Below are positions 1 through 8,362 of a stretch of DNA of 64,000 nt, in pieces (position 1 is the first letter of the stretch; each line of letters starts with the position of its first letter). Source of the stretch: SZUA-430 sp964638635. GTDB lineage: Bacteria; Pseudomonadota; Alphaproteobacteria; Micropepsales; Micropepsaceae. Made by a program: the position numbers and the translations under genes. The DNA lies in assembly GCA_964638635.1 (NCBI GenBank), contig CAZXAQ010000013.1, positions 1 to 64,000 of the forward strand, given 5' to 3'. The notes under the pieces are model-generated. The model did not search any database. It saw nothing but the letters and a program-made list of their open reading frames with translations, and was not told where the DNA came from.

Positions 1-190
1 GCGGGTTCTGCGCGGACCATTCGGGGAAGGCCTTTTGCGCGGCTTCCACGGCAGCTCGCATCTCCGCCGTCGAGGCGAGCGGCGTCTTGGCCTGAACCTC
101 GCCCGTCGCCGGGTTGTAGACGTCGCCGAAGCGGCCCGAGGTTCCCTTGACGTGGCGGCCAGCCACGAAATGCGTCAGTTCCCGCACCAT
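1..190 (-). CDS. mmsA: CoA-acylating methylmalonate-semialdehyde dehydrogenase, N-terminal part
   Basis: Only the first ~63 residues are in the window; the gene runs off the left edge. The translation opens MVRELTHFVAGRHVKG and continues with a TSGRFGDVYNPATGEV-type stretch, the characteristic N-terminus of MmsA-type aldehyde dehydrogenases. These oxidise methylmalonate semialdehyde to propionyl-CoA in valine and inositol catabolism. I chose the ATG at 190 because GGAG lies 9 nt upstream; the in-frame ATG at 199 has that GGAG immediately against it. Propionyl-CoA production fits the mesaconyl-CoA hydratase and malyl-CoA-lyase-like genes on the same strand. The catalytic Cys lies outside the window. 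Confidence 0.85.
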   Translation of the reverse strand, partial: MVRELTHFVAGRHVKGTSGRFGDVYNPATGEVQAKTPLASTAEMRAAVEAAQKAFPEWSAQNP

Positions 191-248
191 GCTTTTCATC
201 TCCGCGTTTGGCGGGCTGTGTAGCATTGGGGCGGGCGCGCCTCCAGCG

Positions 249-620
249 TTAGAGAAGCGCGACCAGGCGCGGGCCGAAAATCAGGAGGCCTACGGCCGCC
301 GCCCCCACCGCCGCAATCAGCACGGCGGCCGCCGCCACATCTTTCGCCTGCTTCACGAGCGGGTGGAACTCCGGCGAGGCGACGTCGCAAAGCAGTTCGA
401 AGGCCGTGTTGAGTGCCTCGGCACTCCAAACGGCAACGATGGCGAGGATCAGTGCCAGCCACTCCGTGACGGAAATGGCGAACCAGAACGCGAGGAGAAC
501 CGCGGCGACGGTCGCCGCCAGGTGGACCCAGGCGTTGTGTTGCGTCCGCAGCATCGTGGCGATGCCGGCCAGCGCGTAGGTGATGCTTTTGATGCGCGCG
601 GCGATCGTGAAATTGGCCAT
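249..620 (-). CDS. dgkA: Diacylglycerol kinase family protein (DgkA type)
   Basis: A 123-residue integral membrane protein with three hydrophobic segments, the length and layout of the prokaryotic DgkA/undecaprenol kinase family. It carries the family signature EALNTAFELLCD near residue 65 and a KQAKDVAAAAVL block near residue 90 that contribute catalytic acidic and Lys residues. It would phosphorylate diacylglycerol or undecaprenol at the inner membrane, recycling lipid from envelope polymer synthesis. The start at 620 gives the typical MANFTIAARIKSITYALAG opening; a start at 659 would add a basic, non-conserved extension. It lies 14 nt downstream of mcd. Whether the substrate is diacylglycerol or undecaprenol is not resolved. 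Confidence 0.88.
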   Translation of the reverse strand: MANFTIAARIKSITYALAGIATMLRTQHNAWVHLAATVAAVLLAFWFAISVTEWLALILAIVAVWSAEALNTAFELLCDVASPEFHPLVKQAKDVAAAAVLIAAVGAAAVGLLIFGPRLVALL

Positions 621-634
621 CGCCGCCCTACCCT

Positions 635-1684
635 TCAGCCGCGCGGGACGGCGACCCAATAATCGAGATCGAGAATGACGGCAGGGTCATAGGATCCGTC
701 GGCCTGCTTGTCCGGGAAGTCGGCGCAGGCACGATCCTTAGTCGCGACGGTCCGCAGTCTCAAGTGACCCCAATCACGGTTGGCGGCGGGCGACGCCTTA
801 TCGACGACCTCGCTCCAGGCGTAAACCGTGTCGCCGGCGAAGCACGGCGCGACGTGACGGCCGGCGTTAATCGCGGTGAGGAACAGTGCGTTCTCGAGGC
901 CGTTGTAGCTGAGCGCCCGCGCGACCGAGATCACATGACCGCCGTAGACTATACGCTTGCCGAAGCGGCCTTGGCGCTCCGTGTGGGCGTTGAAATGGAC
1001 GCGCGCGGTGTTGTGGTAGAGGCGCGTCGCCATCATGTGCTCCGCCTCTTCGACCGTCATGCCGTCGGTGTGATCGAAGCGTTGACCCTTGGCGAAATCG
1101 TCGAAGAAGCGTGCGCCACCTGTTTCGCGGCGCCGGTTCGACGGCAGCGCCGTTTGCGCCGACAACGCGAGATTCCCAGGTTCGACGGCTTGGGGCAGCG
1201 TGGGCACCTGCGCGGGCGGAACCTCCGCCTCCTTCGTGCGCTTGCGCACCATGACCCAGCGCGCGAATGTCAGCACGTCTTCGCCGCGTTGGTTCACGCC
1301 CGTGGAGCGGACATAGACAATACCGGATTCGCGGTTGGCGTTCTCGCGGCTGCCCAAGACTTCGGTGCGCGCGCTCAACGTGTCGCCGGCAAAGACGGGC
1401 TTCAAGAAGCGGCAGTCCGCGTAGCCTAGATTCGCAATGGCGTTCAGCGAGACTTCGGGAACGGTCTTTCCGAATACGGTGTGAAAGACCAGCAGATCGT
1501 CGATCGGGCTTTCGGCGAAGCCGAGGCTGCGGGCCAGTTCGGCGGAGCTTTGCGCCACGAACCGGGCGCCATAGAGCGCGGTGTAGAGCGCCGCGTCGCC
1601 CGCCGTCAGCGTGCGCGGCGGGGCGTGATGCAAGATTTGGCCAGCGCGGAAGTCTTCGAAGAAATTTCCTGCGCCGGCCGTCAT
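635..1684 (-). CDS. mcd: Mesaconyl-CoA hydratase (beta-methylmalyl-CoA dehydratase), MaoC family
   Basis: A 349-residue double-hotdog protein: an N-terminal MaoC-like domain (FFEDFRAGQILHHAPPRTLT) and a second copy (FFDDFAKGQRFDHTDGMTVE) from about residue 190. This length and duplication are typical of Mcd, which interconverts mesaconyl-C1-CoA and beta-methylmalyl-CoA in the ethylmalonyl-CoA pathway for C2 assimilation. The motif VYGGHVISVARALSYNGLEN fits the family. The start at 1684 has AAGGA 6 nt upstream. A malyl-CoA/beta-methylmalyl-CoA lyase-like gene lies two genes upstream in the same direction, and mmsA is close by. Crotonyl-CoA reductase and ethylmalonyl-CoA mutase are not in the window, so the full pathway is inferred. 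Confidence 0.85.
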   Translation of the reverse strand: MTAGAGNFFEDFRAGQILHHAPPRTLTAGDAALYTALYGARFVAQSSAELARSLGFAESPIDDLLVFHTVFGKTVPEVSLNAIANLGYADCRFLKPVFAGDTLSARTEVLGSRENANRESGIVYVRSTGVNQRGEDVLTFARWVMVRKRTKEAEVPPAQVPTLPQAVEPGNLALSAQTALPSNRRRETGGARFFDDFAKGQRFDHTDGMTVEEAEHMMATRLYHNTARVHFNAHTERQGRFGKRIVYGGHVISVARALSYNGLENALFLTAINAGRHVAPCFAGDTVYAWSEVVDKASPAANRDWGHLRLRTVATKDRACADFPDKQADGSYDPAVILDLDYWVAVPRG

Positions 1685-1692
1685 GAAGGTCC

Positions 1693-2373
1693 TTACTTCG
1701 TCAAAGCCTTCAAACCTTCGCGGGCTTCCGGCTGGTTCGGATTGATCGCGAGCGCGCGGCGATAGGTTTCGATCGCCTGCTGCTTGCGTCCCGCGTCCTC
1801 ATACATGCGGCCAAGGGAGCCGAGCAAGTCCGCCGTCGGCCGCGCGCGCGCCGCAACCTCGCAATCGGAGATCGCTGAGCCTTGATTGCCGAGCCAGCTG
1901 TTGGAGACGCAACGGCCATAGTAGTAGTCCGCGTTGCCTTTGATCGCGATCGCCTGGGTAAAGGCTTCGACCGCCTTCTTGTGGTTACCCTTCGCCTGAT
2001 AGGTCGCGGCCATTTCGTAGTAAGCGACATCCATTTTCGCGTCGGCTTCGACCGCTTTTTGATAGTCCGCAAGCGCGAGGTCGTACTGGCGCGACGAACG
2101 ATAGGCCTTGCCGCGGAAGTAGTAGGTCGATCCCACCCACGCCTTCGGCAGGCGACCGGAATCGATGACCTCGGTGAACAGCTTGATGGCCGTCTTGTAG
2201 TCCTTGGCGGTGAGCGCAGCCTGCGCTTTCTTATGGTTGCCCTGCCAGTCATAGCGAACTGGCGGGTTGTTCGTGGGCGCCGCCGGCGGCGACGCTGCTG
2301 GCGCGGGCGCGGCTGCCAGCGCGGCCGATGCTGAAACGAGAAGGGTTGCCAATCCAATCAGCAGTCGCTTCAC
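1693..2373 (-). CDS. Secreted TPR-repeat protein
   Basis: A 226-residue protein. I placed the start at GTG 2373 because AAGGAG lies about 7 nt upstream and the resulting N-terminus (VKRLLIGLATLLVSASAALA) is a clean signal peptide; the ATG at 2421 would put 16 odd residues before it. After a Pro/Ala-rich linker come about four to five TPR-like helix pairs (QYDLALADYQKAVEAD, NHKKAVEAFTQAIAIK, KQQAIETYRRALAINPNQPEA). TPR domains mediate protein-protein contacts; no catalytic motif is visible. The stop is 8 nt upstream of mcd, suggesting co-transcription. Specific function unknown; probably periplasmic. Confidence 0.8.
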   Translation of the reverse strand: MKRLLIGLATLLVSASAALAAAPAPAASPPAAPTNNPPVRYDWQGNHKKAQAALTAKDYKTAIKLFTEVIDSGRLPKAWVGSTYYFRGKAYRSSRQYDLALADYQKAVEADAKMDVAYYEMAATYQAKGNHKKAVEAFTQAIAIKGNADYYYGRCVSNSWLGNQGSAISDCEVAARARPTADLLGSLGRMYEDAGRKQQAIETYRRALAINPNQPEAREGLKALTK

Positions 2374-2455
2374 AACGTCACTCCTTGTTACATAAGCTGA
2401 CCCGGCCGCGCCGAAATGCATCGCGACCGGTGACTCCCGATTTCCAATTCGCGCG

Positions 2456-3133
2456 TTAGCCGCCGACGCGCTTCAAACCTTCAGTCGCGACCGTGCTGCC
2501 CGGATCGGCGGCGAGTAGTTGCCGGTAGACTTCGGCAGCGCGCTGACGGTTGCCGGCTTGCTCGGCAGCCTGCGCCGTCGCGACCAGCAGATCCTTGTCC
2601 TTCGGCGTCGCCGCCAGCGCCTTCTCGCAATCGGGGATCGCTCCCGCGAAGTCTCTCCTGTTGAAGAGAAGTTTGCACCGGGCGCTACGATACATGACCG
2701 CGTCTGGGTCGGTCTTTACGGCGTTGTCCAAATCCTTCAGCGCCAGGTCTTCTTGGTTCAGCGCGAGGTGGCAGGCAGCGAGCGAAAAGTGAATATCACC
2801 TTTGTTGATCGTCTCAAGCGCCTTGTTGAAATCGGCGATCGCCGAGTTGCAGTCCTCCTTTTGACGATAGGCGAGGCCGCGGGAGAAGTAGAGGTTTCCA
2901 AGCGTCTGAGGCTGGTCGTCAAAAGCCTTGGACTCAAGCGCCTTGGTGTACAGTTCAATTGCCTTGTCGAAATTCTTCGCATTCATCGCCTCGGAGGCCT
3001 CATAAGGCAGCTTCTGCGCTTCTAACTTTAGCCGAGCGCGGCGCTCCGACGGAGGTTCGATCGCCATGGCGGGGACCGCTAGAGCGGCAATGATTGCGAA
3101 GATGCCGAGACCGGCGAGAATGCGCTTCAGCAT
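2456..3133 (-). CDS. Secreted TPR-repeat protein
   Basis: A 225-residue protein related in architecture to the TPR gene just downstream. The start at 3133 gives MLKRILAGLGIFAIIAALAVPAMA, a good signal peptide; longer versions add a Tyr/Pro-rich stretch unlikely to be translated. TPR-like repeats follow (AKNFDKAIELYTKALESKAF, KEDCNSAIADFNKALETI, QEDLALKDLDNAVKTDPDAV, RRDFAGAIPDCEKALAATPK, RQRAAEVYRQLLAADPG). It lies between mcd and the CoA ester lyase in the same direction, so the two TPR genes look like a tandem duplication placed inside a CoA-metabolism cluster. Likely a periplasmic scaffold; no enzymatic motif. Confidence 0.78.
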   Translation of the reverse strand: MLKRILAGLGIFAIIAALAVPAMAIEPPSERRARLKLEAQKLPYEASEAMNAKNFDKAIELYTKALESKAFDDQPQTLGNLYFSRGLAYRQKEDCNSAIADFNKALETINKGDIHFSLAACHLALNQEDLALKDLDNAVKTDPDAVMYRSARCKLLFNRRDFAGAIPDCEKALAATPKDKDLLVATAQAAEQAGNRQRAAEVYRQLLAADPGSTVATEGLKRVGG

Positions 3134-3249
3134 GCGAGACCCCAACTTCTGTTGTTCCAAAAGGCGAGGCCGAGCCCCTATGAGGGAACCCGGCCCAGCC
3201 CACTGTTTGTAATAGTACCACTCAGGCGCGAAGAGGGCAAAATGCCCGT

Positions 3250-4113
3250 TCACCTTTCCAGAGCCTGAATGGCTTCCGCCAAAGCGACCGTTTGTTTCGC
3301 GATTTCGGCGTGCAAAAGCTCAACCATTCTGCCGTCGAGCGAGATGGCGCCCTTGCCTTTGTTCTCGGGAAGTTCGAAGGCGGCCAGGATGGCGCGCGCC
3401 CGGTTAACTTCGACAGGGTCCGGTGAAAACGTGCGGTTGCAGGCCTCGATTTGGGACGGGTGAATCAGCGTCTTGCCGTCGAAGCCCATGGCCCTGCCCT
3501 GTTTGCAGACAGCCTCGAAGCCCGCCGCGTCCGCGATTTCGTTGTAGACGCCGTCGATCACGGTGAGGCCATGGGCGCGTGCGGCGAGGACGGTGAGGTT
3601 CAGGCTCGCAAGCAGCGCTTCGCGACCGGGTGTGTGAAGGGCGCGTAGTTCCTTCACCAGATCGTTCGTGCCCATGACGAGACAGGCGAGCCTGCCTCCT
3701 GCACCGGCGATGGCATTCGCGTTGAAGCTTGCGCGCGGCGTTTCCACCATGAGCCAGAGCGCACTGGCGGCGTTTGCTTCGCCCAGGTGCTGTTCGGCGT
3801 GGGCGACGTCGGCCACGTCGTTGATCTTGGGAACGAGAATCGCGTCCGGCCCTGCCGCTGCTGCGGCCGCGATGTCATCGTGTCCCCACGGGGTTTCGAG
3901 CGCGTTCACCCGGATGACGATCTCGCGCTTGCCGAAGCGGCGGTCTTTGACCGCGGCGCAGACTTGGATGCGGGCGAGTTCTTTCGCCTCGGGAGCGACC
4001 GCATCTTCAAGGTCGAGAATGAGGGCATCCGCGGGCAAGGTTGCCGCCTTCTCAAGCGCGCGGGCGTTCGAGCCCGGCATGTAGAGGACGCTGCGGCGGG
4101 GGCGGATGGTCAT
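3250..4113 (-). CDS. HpcH/HpaI-family CoA ester lyase (malyl-CoA lyase/thioesterase-like)
   Basis: 287 residues with the CitE/malyl-CoA lyase TIM-barrel signatures: RPRRSVLYMPGSNARALEKA at the N-terminus, ALILDLEDAVAP, the metal-ligand Glu in LMVETPRASF and the Asp in VMGTNDLVKEL, then GKTLIHPSQIEACN. The family cleaves malyl-CoA or beta-methylmalyl-CoA, or hydrolyses malyl-CoA. The length (about 290 rather than 315-320) and opening resemble the (3S)-malyl-CoA thioesterase/Mcl2 branch more than Mcl1; I cannot separate these with certainty. The start at 4113 follows conserved MTIRPRRSV; the longer ORF adds 17 unconserved residues. Its neighbour mcd produces or uses beta-methylmalyl-CoA, supporting a role in the ethylmalonyl-CoA pathway. 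Confidence 0.8.
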   Translation of the reverse strand: MTIRPRRSVLYMPGSNARALEKAATLPADALILDLEDAVAPEAKELARIQVCAAVKDRRFGKREIVIRVNALETPWGHDDIAAAAAAGPDAILVPKINDVADVAHAEQHLGEANAASALWLMVETPRASFNANAIAGAGGRLACLVMGTNDLVKELRALHTPGREALLASLNLTVLAARAHGLTVIDGVYNEIADAAGFEAVCKQGRAMGFDGKTLIHPSQIEACNRTFSPDPVEVNRARAILAAFELPENKGKGAISLDGRMVELLHAEIAKQTVALAEAIQALER

Positions 4114-4246
4114 GGGGCTCTCCTTAGGCCGAGCGCGGTATAGCAAGCCGGGTGCACCGGGCAATACCCACGTCGCGGCTCGGCTTGTCGATTTCCGCTT
4201 CTGCCGTTCGTCTTCGATCCGTTAGGCTGAACAAGGGAGGACTTTC

Positions 4247-4597
4247 ATGCCGAAATATATGCTGTTTTTGCACGAGGATCAGGGACAATTCGACGGTCGC
4301 TCCGAGGACGAAATGATGCGGATCATCACGGAGTACGGCGCTTGGGCTCAGAAAATGCGCGATGAGAAGCGCTTTGTGGGCGGCGAGAAACTCACCGACG
4401 ATGCCGGCAAGGTGTTGCGTAACAAAGGCGGCAAGATCGTGGTGACGGACGGGCCTTATGCGGAGAGCAAGGAGGTCGTCGGCGGGTACTTTGCCATTGA
4501 AGCAAAGGATTACGCCGCGGCTTGCGAGATCGCGAAGGAATGCCCGCACCTGAAGTATGGCGGGCGGGTGGAAGTGCGTGAGATCCACGAGCTTTGA
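4247..4597 (+). CDS. YCII-related (DGPF-domain) protein
   Basis: A 116-residue ferredoxin-like fold protein of the YCII/DGPF family: MPKYMLFLHEDQ at the N-terminus, the diagnostic VTDGPYAESKEVVGGYFAIE block around residue 65-85, and a C-terminal GRVEVREIHEL. Proteins of this type are habitually encoded next to ECF sigma factors of the ECF42 kind, as here: the sigma gene starts 1 nt after this stop. Their role is unsettled (possible partner or effector of the sigma factor). A strong ribosome site AGGGAGGA lies 7 nt before the ATG. Transcription diverges from the CoA ester lyase gene across a 133-bp gap. Confidence 0.88.
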   Translation: MPKYMLFLHEDQGQFDGRSEDEMMRIITEYGAWAQKMRDEKRFVGGEKLTDDAGKVLRNKGGKIVVTDGPYAESKEVVGGYFAIEAKDYAAACEIAKECPHLKYGGRVEVREIHEL

Positions 4598-4598
4598 T

Positions 4599-5849
4599 AT
4601 GGCGTTGGCGGTTGAGCTTCGGTCGCTGATCGACCGCCTTTCGCGCCGCGAGACGGGCCGGCTTACCGGGGCATTGACGCGGTCGTTTGGCGGGTCGGCT
4701 CTCTCGCTGGCCGAAGACTGCGTGCAGGATGCGTTCGTGGCGGCGCTGAACACGTGGCCTGAGCGCGGGGTGCCGGACAATCCGTTCGCGTGGTTGCTCG
4801 CGACGGCGCGCAACCGGGCGCTCGATCGTCTGCGCCGGCACGCGATGATGAGCGCGCTGGAGCCCAAAGTGGGCGAATGGATCGAGCATCTGCAGGCGCC
4901 GCCCAAGGATTTGCTGGGCGACGAGGAGTTGTCGCTGATCGTGCTCTGCTGCGATCCGGCGCTGGAGCAGGAGGCGCGGCTTGCGCTCACCTTGAAGAGC
5001 GTGTGCGGGTTTTCGGTTGAGGAGATTGCGCGGGCATTCTTGGCGACGCCCGAGGCGATCGCGCAGCGTCTCGTTCGGGCGAAGGCGCGGCTGCGCGAAC
5101 TCGACGTCGCTTTCGCGATGCCTGCAGGTGTGCGGTTGGTTGAGCGGATGCCGTCCGTTTTGCGGACCATTTATTTGCTGTTCAACGAAGGCTACGCGGC
5201 CAGCGACGGCGATCGCTTGATCCGGCAGGATGTTTGCGACGAAGCGCTGAGGCTGGCGGAGTTGGTGGCCTGGCATCCGGTGGCGTCGTCCCCGGAGGCG
5301 CATGCGCTTGCCGCGTTGATCCTGTTTCAGCACGCGCGGGCGCGCGCGCGGGTGGCGGCGGATGGGACGCCGATCTTGCTCGAAGCGCAGGACCGGCGCC
5401 TGTGGGACCCAGCGATGATTGCGCGCGGGTTTCAGCATCTGTCGGCGTCGCGGAACGAAAAGGCGCTGACGGCGTTGCATCTTGAGGCGGGGATCGCGTC
5501 GGTGCATGCAGCGGCGCCGTCGTGGGAGCGGACGGATTGGCCTGCGCTCATTGGGTACTACGATGCGCTCGCCGAGGTGCAGCCGTCGCCGGTCGTTGCC
5601 ATAAACCGGGCGATTGCGCGCGCCATGTGGCGGGGCGCGGAGGCGGGACTTGAGGCGCTGAAGCCCCTCGCGGGGCAAAAGGCGATGGCGCGCTATTTGC
5701 CGTATCACTTGGCGGTTGGGGATTTGGAGGCGCGTGCGGGGCGCAGAGCCGAGGCGCGCGCGGCGTTCGAACGGGCGCTGGCATTGCCGATGTCGGCGCA
5801 AGAGCGCAGACTGGTGGAAATGAAACTGCTACGCACGAGCGATGCCTGA
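4599..5849 (+). CDS. RNA polymerase sigma factor, ECF family (ECF42/SigJ-like with C-terminal extension)
   Basis: 416 residues. The N-terminal half holds sigma-70 region 2 (AEDCVQDAFVAALNTWPERG, then PFAWLLATARNRALDRLRR) and region 4 (LALTLKSVCGFSVEEIARAF followed by TPEAIAQRLVRAKARL). The C-terminal ~230 residues (ERMPSVLRTIYLLFNEGYAA, VVAINRAIA, GRRAEARAAFERAL) form the helical, TPR-like extension typical of the ECF42 group, which has no anti-sigma factor and is linked to YCII partners. I chose ATG 4599, one nucleotide after the YCII stop, suggesting translational coupling. It ends overlapping pdxY by 8 nt. The regulon cannot be read from the sequence. Confidence 0.88.
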   Translation: MALAVELRSLIDRLSRRETGRLTGALTRSFGGSALSLAEDCVQDAFVAALNTWPERGVPDNPFAWLLATARNRALDRLRRHAMMSALEPKVGEWIEHLQAPPKDLLGDEELSLIVLCCDPALEQEARLALTLKSVCGFSVEEIARAFLATPEAIAQRLVRAKARLRELDVAFAMPAGVRLVERMPSVLRTIYLLFNEGYAASDGDRLIRQDVCDEALRLAELVAWHPVASSPEAHALAALILFQHARARARVAADGTPILLEAQDRRLWDPAMIARGFQHLSASRNEKALTALHLEAGIASVHAAAPSWERTDWPALIGYYDALAEVQPSPVVAINRAIARAMWRGAEAGLEALKPLAGQKAMARYLPYHLAVGDLEARAGRRAEARAAFERALALPMSAQERRLVEMKLLRTSDA

Positions 5850-6678
5850 GCCTCTTTGCGTTCTCTCCCTTCAGTCCGAAGTCGTGCGCGGGCATGTCGG
5901 CAACTCCGCCGCGCGCTTTGCGTTGCAGCGGCTTGGGCTCGACGTGTGGGCCGTGCCGACGGTGCTGCTCTCGAACCATCCGGGATACGGGCGGTTTCGT
6001 GGCGAGACGACAGATGCTGCAGCGCTTGGCGCGTTGATCGACGGGCTCGATGCGCATGGCTGGCTCGCGCGCTGTAGCGGCGTGATCTCCGGCTATCTGG
6101 GTGCGGCCGACCAGGCGCGCGTTGTGGCGGATGCGGTGCGGCGGGTTAAGGCGCAGAACCGCCAAGCCGTTTACTTGTGCGATCCGGTGTTCGGTGATGA
6201 TGACGGTGCGTATGCAAGGGCCGGCGTCGCGGAAGCGATGGCGCGGGAGCTTGTGCCGCTTGCCGATATCGTGACGCCGAACCGGTTCGAGCTGTCTAGT
6301 CTGACATCGAAGAAGATCGAGAGCGCCGCCGATGCAGTGGCGGCGGCGCGGGCGCTCGGCAAAGCGGAAACGGTGGTGACCTCCGTGCCGTTCGAGGGCG
6401 GGCGCATCGGCACGGTTGCCGTCACGCGAGAGGGTGCGTGGGCCGTTGCGGCGCCCAGGATCGCGCTTGTGCCGAACGGGTCCGGCGATCTGCTGGCGGC
6501 GCTCTATCTCGCGGCGCGGCTTCAGGGGCGCGATGCGGCCGGCGCGCTCACGGGCGCGTGTTCGGCCGTCGATGCGGTTTTGCGCGCGAGTGCGGGGGCG
6601 GACGAATTGCGGCTCGTTGCCGCGCAAGGCGCGCTTGCCCAGCCCGGCTGCCTCTTGACGGCTGAGACCGTGCGCTAG
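5842..6678 (+). CDS. pdxY: Pyridoxal kinase
   Basis: 278 residues, the usual length of PdxY/PdxK. Family landmarks: an N-terminal LSLQSEVVRGHVGNSAARFA block (substrate and lid), PTVLLSNHPGYG, DPVFGD, the VTPNRFEL segment, and the C-terminal anion-hole/catalytic motif PNGSGDLLAALYLAARL with its catalytic Asp. It phosphorylates pyridoxal to pyridoxal 5'-phosphate in the salvage pathway. The start overlaps the sigma factor's last codons by 8 nt, so it is translated from the same message; whether the sigma factor controls it is unknown. No competing start is better. Confidence 0.88.
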   Translation: MPEPLCVLSLQSEVVRGHVGNSAARFALQRLGLDVWAVPTVLLSNHPGYGRFRGETTDAAALGALIDGLDAHGWLARCSGVISGYLGAADQARVVADAVRRVKAQNRQAVYLCDPVFGDDDGAYARAGVAEAMARELVPLADIVTPNRFELSSLTSKKIESAADAVAAARALGKAETVVTSVPFEGGRIGTVAVTREGAWAVAAPRIALVPNGSGDLLAALYLAARLQGRDAAGALTGACSAVDAVLRASAGADELRLVAAQGALAQPGCLLTAETVR

Positions 6679-6738
6679 ATCAAGTCGCGAGCTCTCGCGT
6701 TCGGTGATAAACTTCATGGTCTTCCGGTGGAGGCTGTC

Positions 6739-7281
6739 ATGATCCGCTTTGCGCGCATTCTCTTTGCCTTTGCGTTGGCCGGTTTGCTTGCGGCCTGCGT
6801 GACGCCGACGCCCTATCAACCGGCGCCGCCGCGCGGGTTCGGCTTCTCGGAAGAGCGGCTCGATCAGAACAAGTTCCGCGTCACGTTTCGCGGGAACTCG
6901 CTGACGAAGCGCGAGACCGTCGAGGACTATCTGCTCTACCGCGCGGCGGAGTTGACGCTGCAGAACGGGTATTCGCATTTCCTGGTCGTCGGGCGCGATA
7001 CGGAAGCGAAGACGCGGTATCGCTATTGGATCGACTCCTATGGCGGGCGCGGGTGGTTTTATCACGGGTTCCCGGGATGGTACCGGCGGCCTTGGTACGA
7101 TCCGTGGTCACCGTGGGGCCCCAGCTACGACGTGCAGCCGGTGACGACCTACACGGCGACGGCGGAGATTATTCTCGTTAAGTCTGCTGTGCAGGACGGC
7201 GAGGCGCGGGCGTTCGATGCGCGGCAGGTTTTGCTGCAGGTTGGTCCTCGTGTTGTGCGGCCGGAAGACGTGCAGCGTTAG
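6739..7281 (+). CDS. CC0125/CC1285-family lipoprotein
   Basis: 180 residues. The start at 6739 has GGAGG 6 nt upstream and yields a lipoprotein signal (MIRFARILFAFALAGLLAAC) with lipobox LAAC; the processed protein would be lipid-anchored. The mature region contains the family block FRVTFRGNSLTKRETVEDYL and LLYRAAELTLQNGYSHFLVV, followed by a Tyr/Trp/Pro/Gly-rich stretch and TYTATAEIILVKS. Proteins like this are common in alphaproteobacteria and uncharacterised. The stop codon overlaps the asd stop from the other strand (TTAG, 7278-7281), so the two genes converge with no spacer. Confidence 0.8.
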   Translation: MIRFARILFAFALAGLLAACVTPTPYQPAPPRGFGFSEERLDQNKFRVTFRGNSLTKRETVEDYLLYRAAELTLQNGYSHFLVVGRDTEAKTRYRYWIDSYGGRGWFYHGFPGWYRRPWYDPWSPWGPSYDVQPVTTYTATAEIILVKSAVQDGEARAFDARQVLLQVGPRVVRPEDVQR

Positions 7282-8297
7282 GCCGCCTTTTTCAGGTGGC
7301 GGCTGATTAGAATTTCGGCGATCTGGATCGCGTTCAGCGCCGCGCCTTTGCGGAGATTGTCGGAAACGCACCAGAGGGCGAGGCCGTTCTCAACCGTCGG
7401 GTCCTTGCGGATGCGGCTCACGAACGTCGCGTAGTCGCCGACGCATTCGACGGGGGTGACGTAGCCGCCGTCTTCGCGTTTATCGACCACCATGCAGCCG
7501 GGGGCTTCGCGCAGGATATCGCGCGCTTGTTCGACGGTGATGGGGCGCTCGAATTCGACGTTGATCGCCTCGGAATGGCCGACGAAGACGGGGACGCGCA
7601 CGCAGGTGGCCGTCACCTTGATATCGGGGTCGAGGATCTTGCGCGTTTCGGCGGCCATCTTCCATTCTTCCTTCGTGTAGCCGTCGTCCATGAACGTGTC
7701 GATGTGGGGGATGACGTTGAAGGCGATTTGCTTCGTGAACTTCTTGGCCTCAATCGAGTCGGTGACGAAGATTGCGCGGGTTTGGTTGAAGAGTTCGTCC
7801 ATCGCGTCTTTGCCGGCGCCGGAGACGGACTGATAGGTCGAGACGACCACGCGCTTGATGCGGGCGACGTCGTGCAGCGGTTTCAGCGCCACGACCATTT
7901 GCGCGGTCGAGCAGTTCGGGTTCGCGATGATGTTCTTCTTGGCAAACTTGCCGATCGCGGTGGCGTTCACTTCGGGCACCACCAGCGGCACGTCGGGGTC
8001 CATGCGCCACTTCGAGGAATTGTCGATGACGACGGCGTCCTTTGCGATCTTGGGCGACCACTCACCGGAGATCGTACCGCCGGCCGACATGAGCACGATA
8101 TCGGTGCCCTTGAAGTCGTAGTGTTCGAGCGCCTTACATTTCAGCGTGCGGTCGCCGTAGGAGACTCCTTTGCCGACGCTTTTTCGCGAGGCGAGTGGCA
8201 CAACTTCGCTCGCCGGAAATTCGCGCTCGGCGAGGATATTCAGCATCTCGCGGCCGACGTTGCCGGTGGCGCCTACGACTGCAATTTTCCAGGACAT
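7278..8297 (-). CDS. asd: Aspartate-semialdehyde dehydrogenase
   Basis: 339 residues. It reduces aspartyl phosphate to aspartate semialdehyde, the branch point to lysine/diaminopimelate, threonine and methionine. The NAD(P)-binding motif VVGATGNVGREM is at the N-terminus, the catalytic Cys is in NPNCSTAQMVVALKPLHD, and SVSGAGKDAMDEL and FNVIPHID are conserved. Start at 8297 with AGGTG upstream. It is the last gene of a minus-strand run that includes leuB; dapF, another lysine-pathway gene, is elsewhere in the window. A 29-nt inverted repeat (8326-8354) lies between the upstream gene and asd. Confidence 0.95.
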   Translation of the reverse strand: MSWKIAVVGATGNVGREMLNILAEREFPASEVVPLASRKSVGKGVSYGDRTLKCKALEHYDFKGTDIVLMSAGGTISGEWSPKIAKDAVVIDNSSKWRMDPDVPLVVPEVNATAIGKFAKKNIIANPNCSTAQMVVALKPLHDVARIKRVVVSTYQSVSGAGKDAMDELFNQTRAIFVTDSIEAKKFTKQIAFNVIPHIDTFMDDGYTKEEWKMAAETRKILDPDIKVTATCVRVPVFVGHSEAINVEFERPITVEQARDILREAPGCMVVDKREDGGYVTPVECVGDYATFVSRIRKDPTVENGLALWCVSDNLRKGAALNAIQIAEILISRHLKKAA

Positions 8298-8325
8298 TCA
8301 TCACCTACTTCAATTTTCGCGCCGC

Positions 8326-8354
8326 GACTTGGGGGCGACGCTCGCCCCGAAGTC
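8326..8354 (-). promoter_or_regulatory. Intercistronic hairpin upstream of asd
   Basis: An inverted repeat pairs 8326-8330 with 8350-8354 and 8332-8337 with 8343-8348 around the loop ACGCT, giving 11 bp with one G:G mismatch. No T-run follows on either strand, so it is not a typical Rho-independent terminator. It sits between the stop of the 302-residue hypothetical and the asd start, about 28 nt from the ATG, and could influence mRNA processing or relative expression. Confidence 0.45.
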
Positions 8355-8362
8355 AAGGCGCG

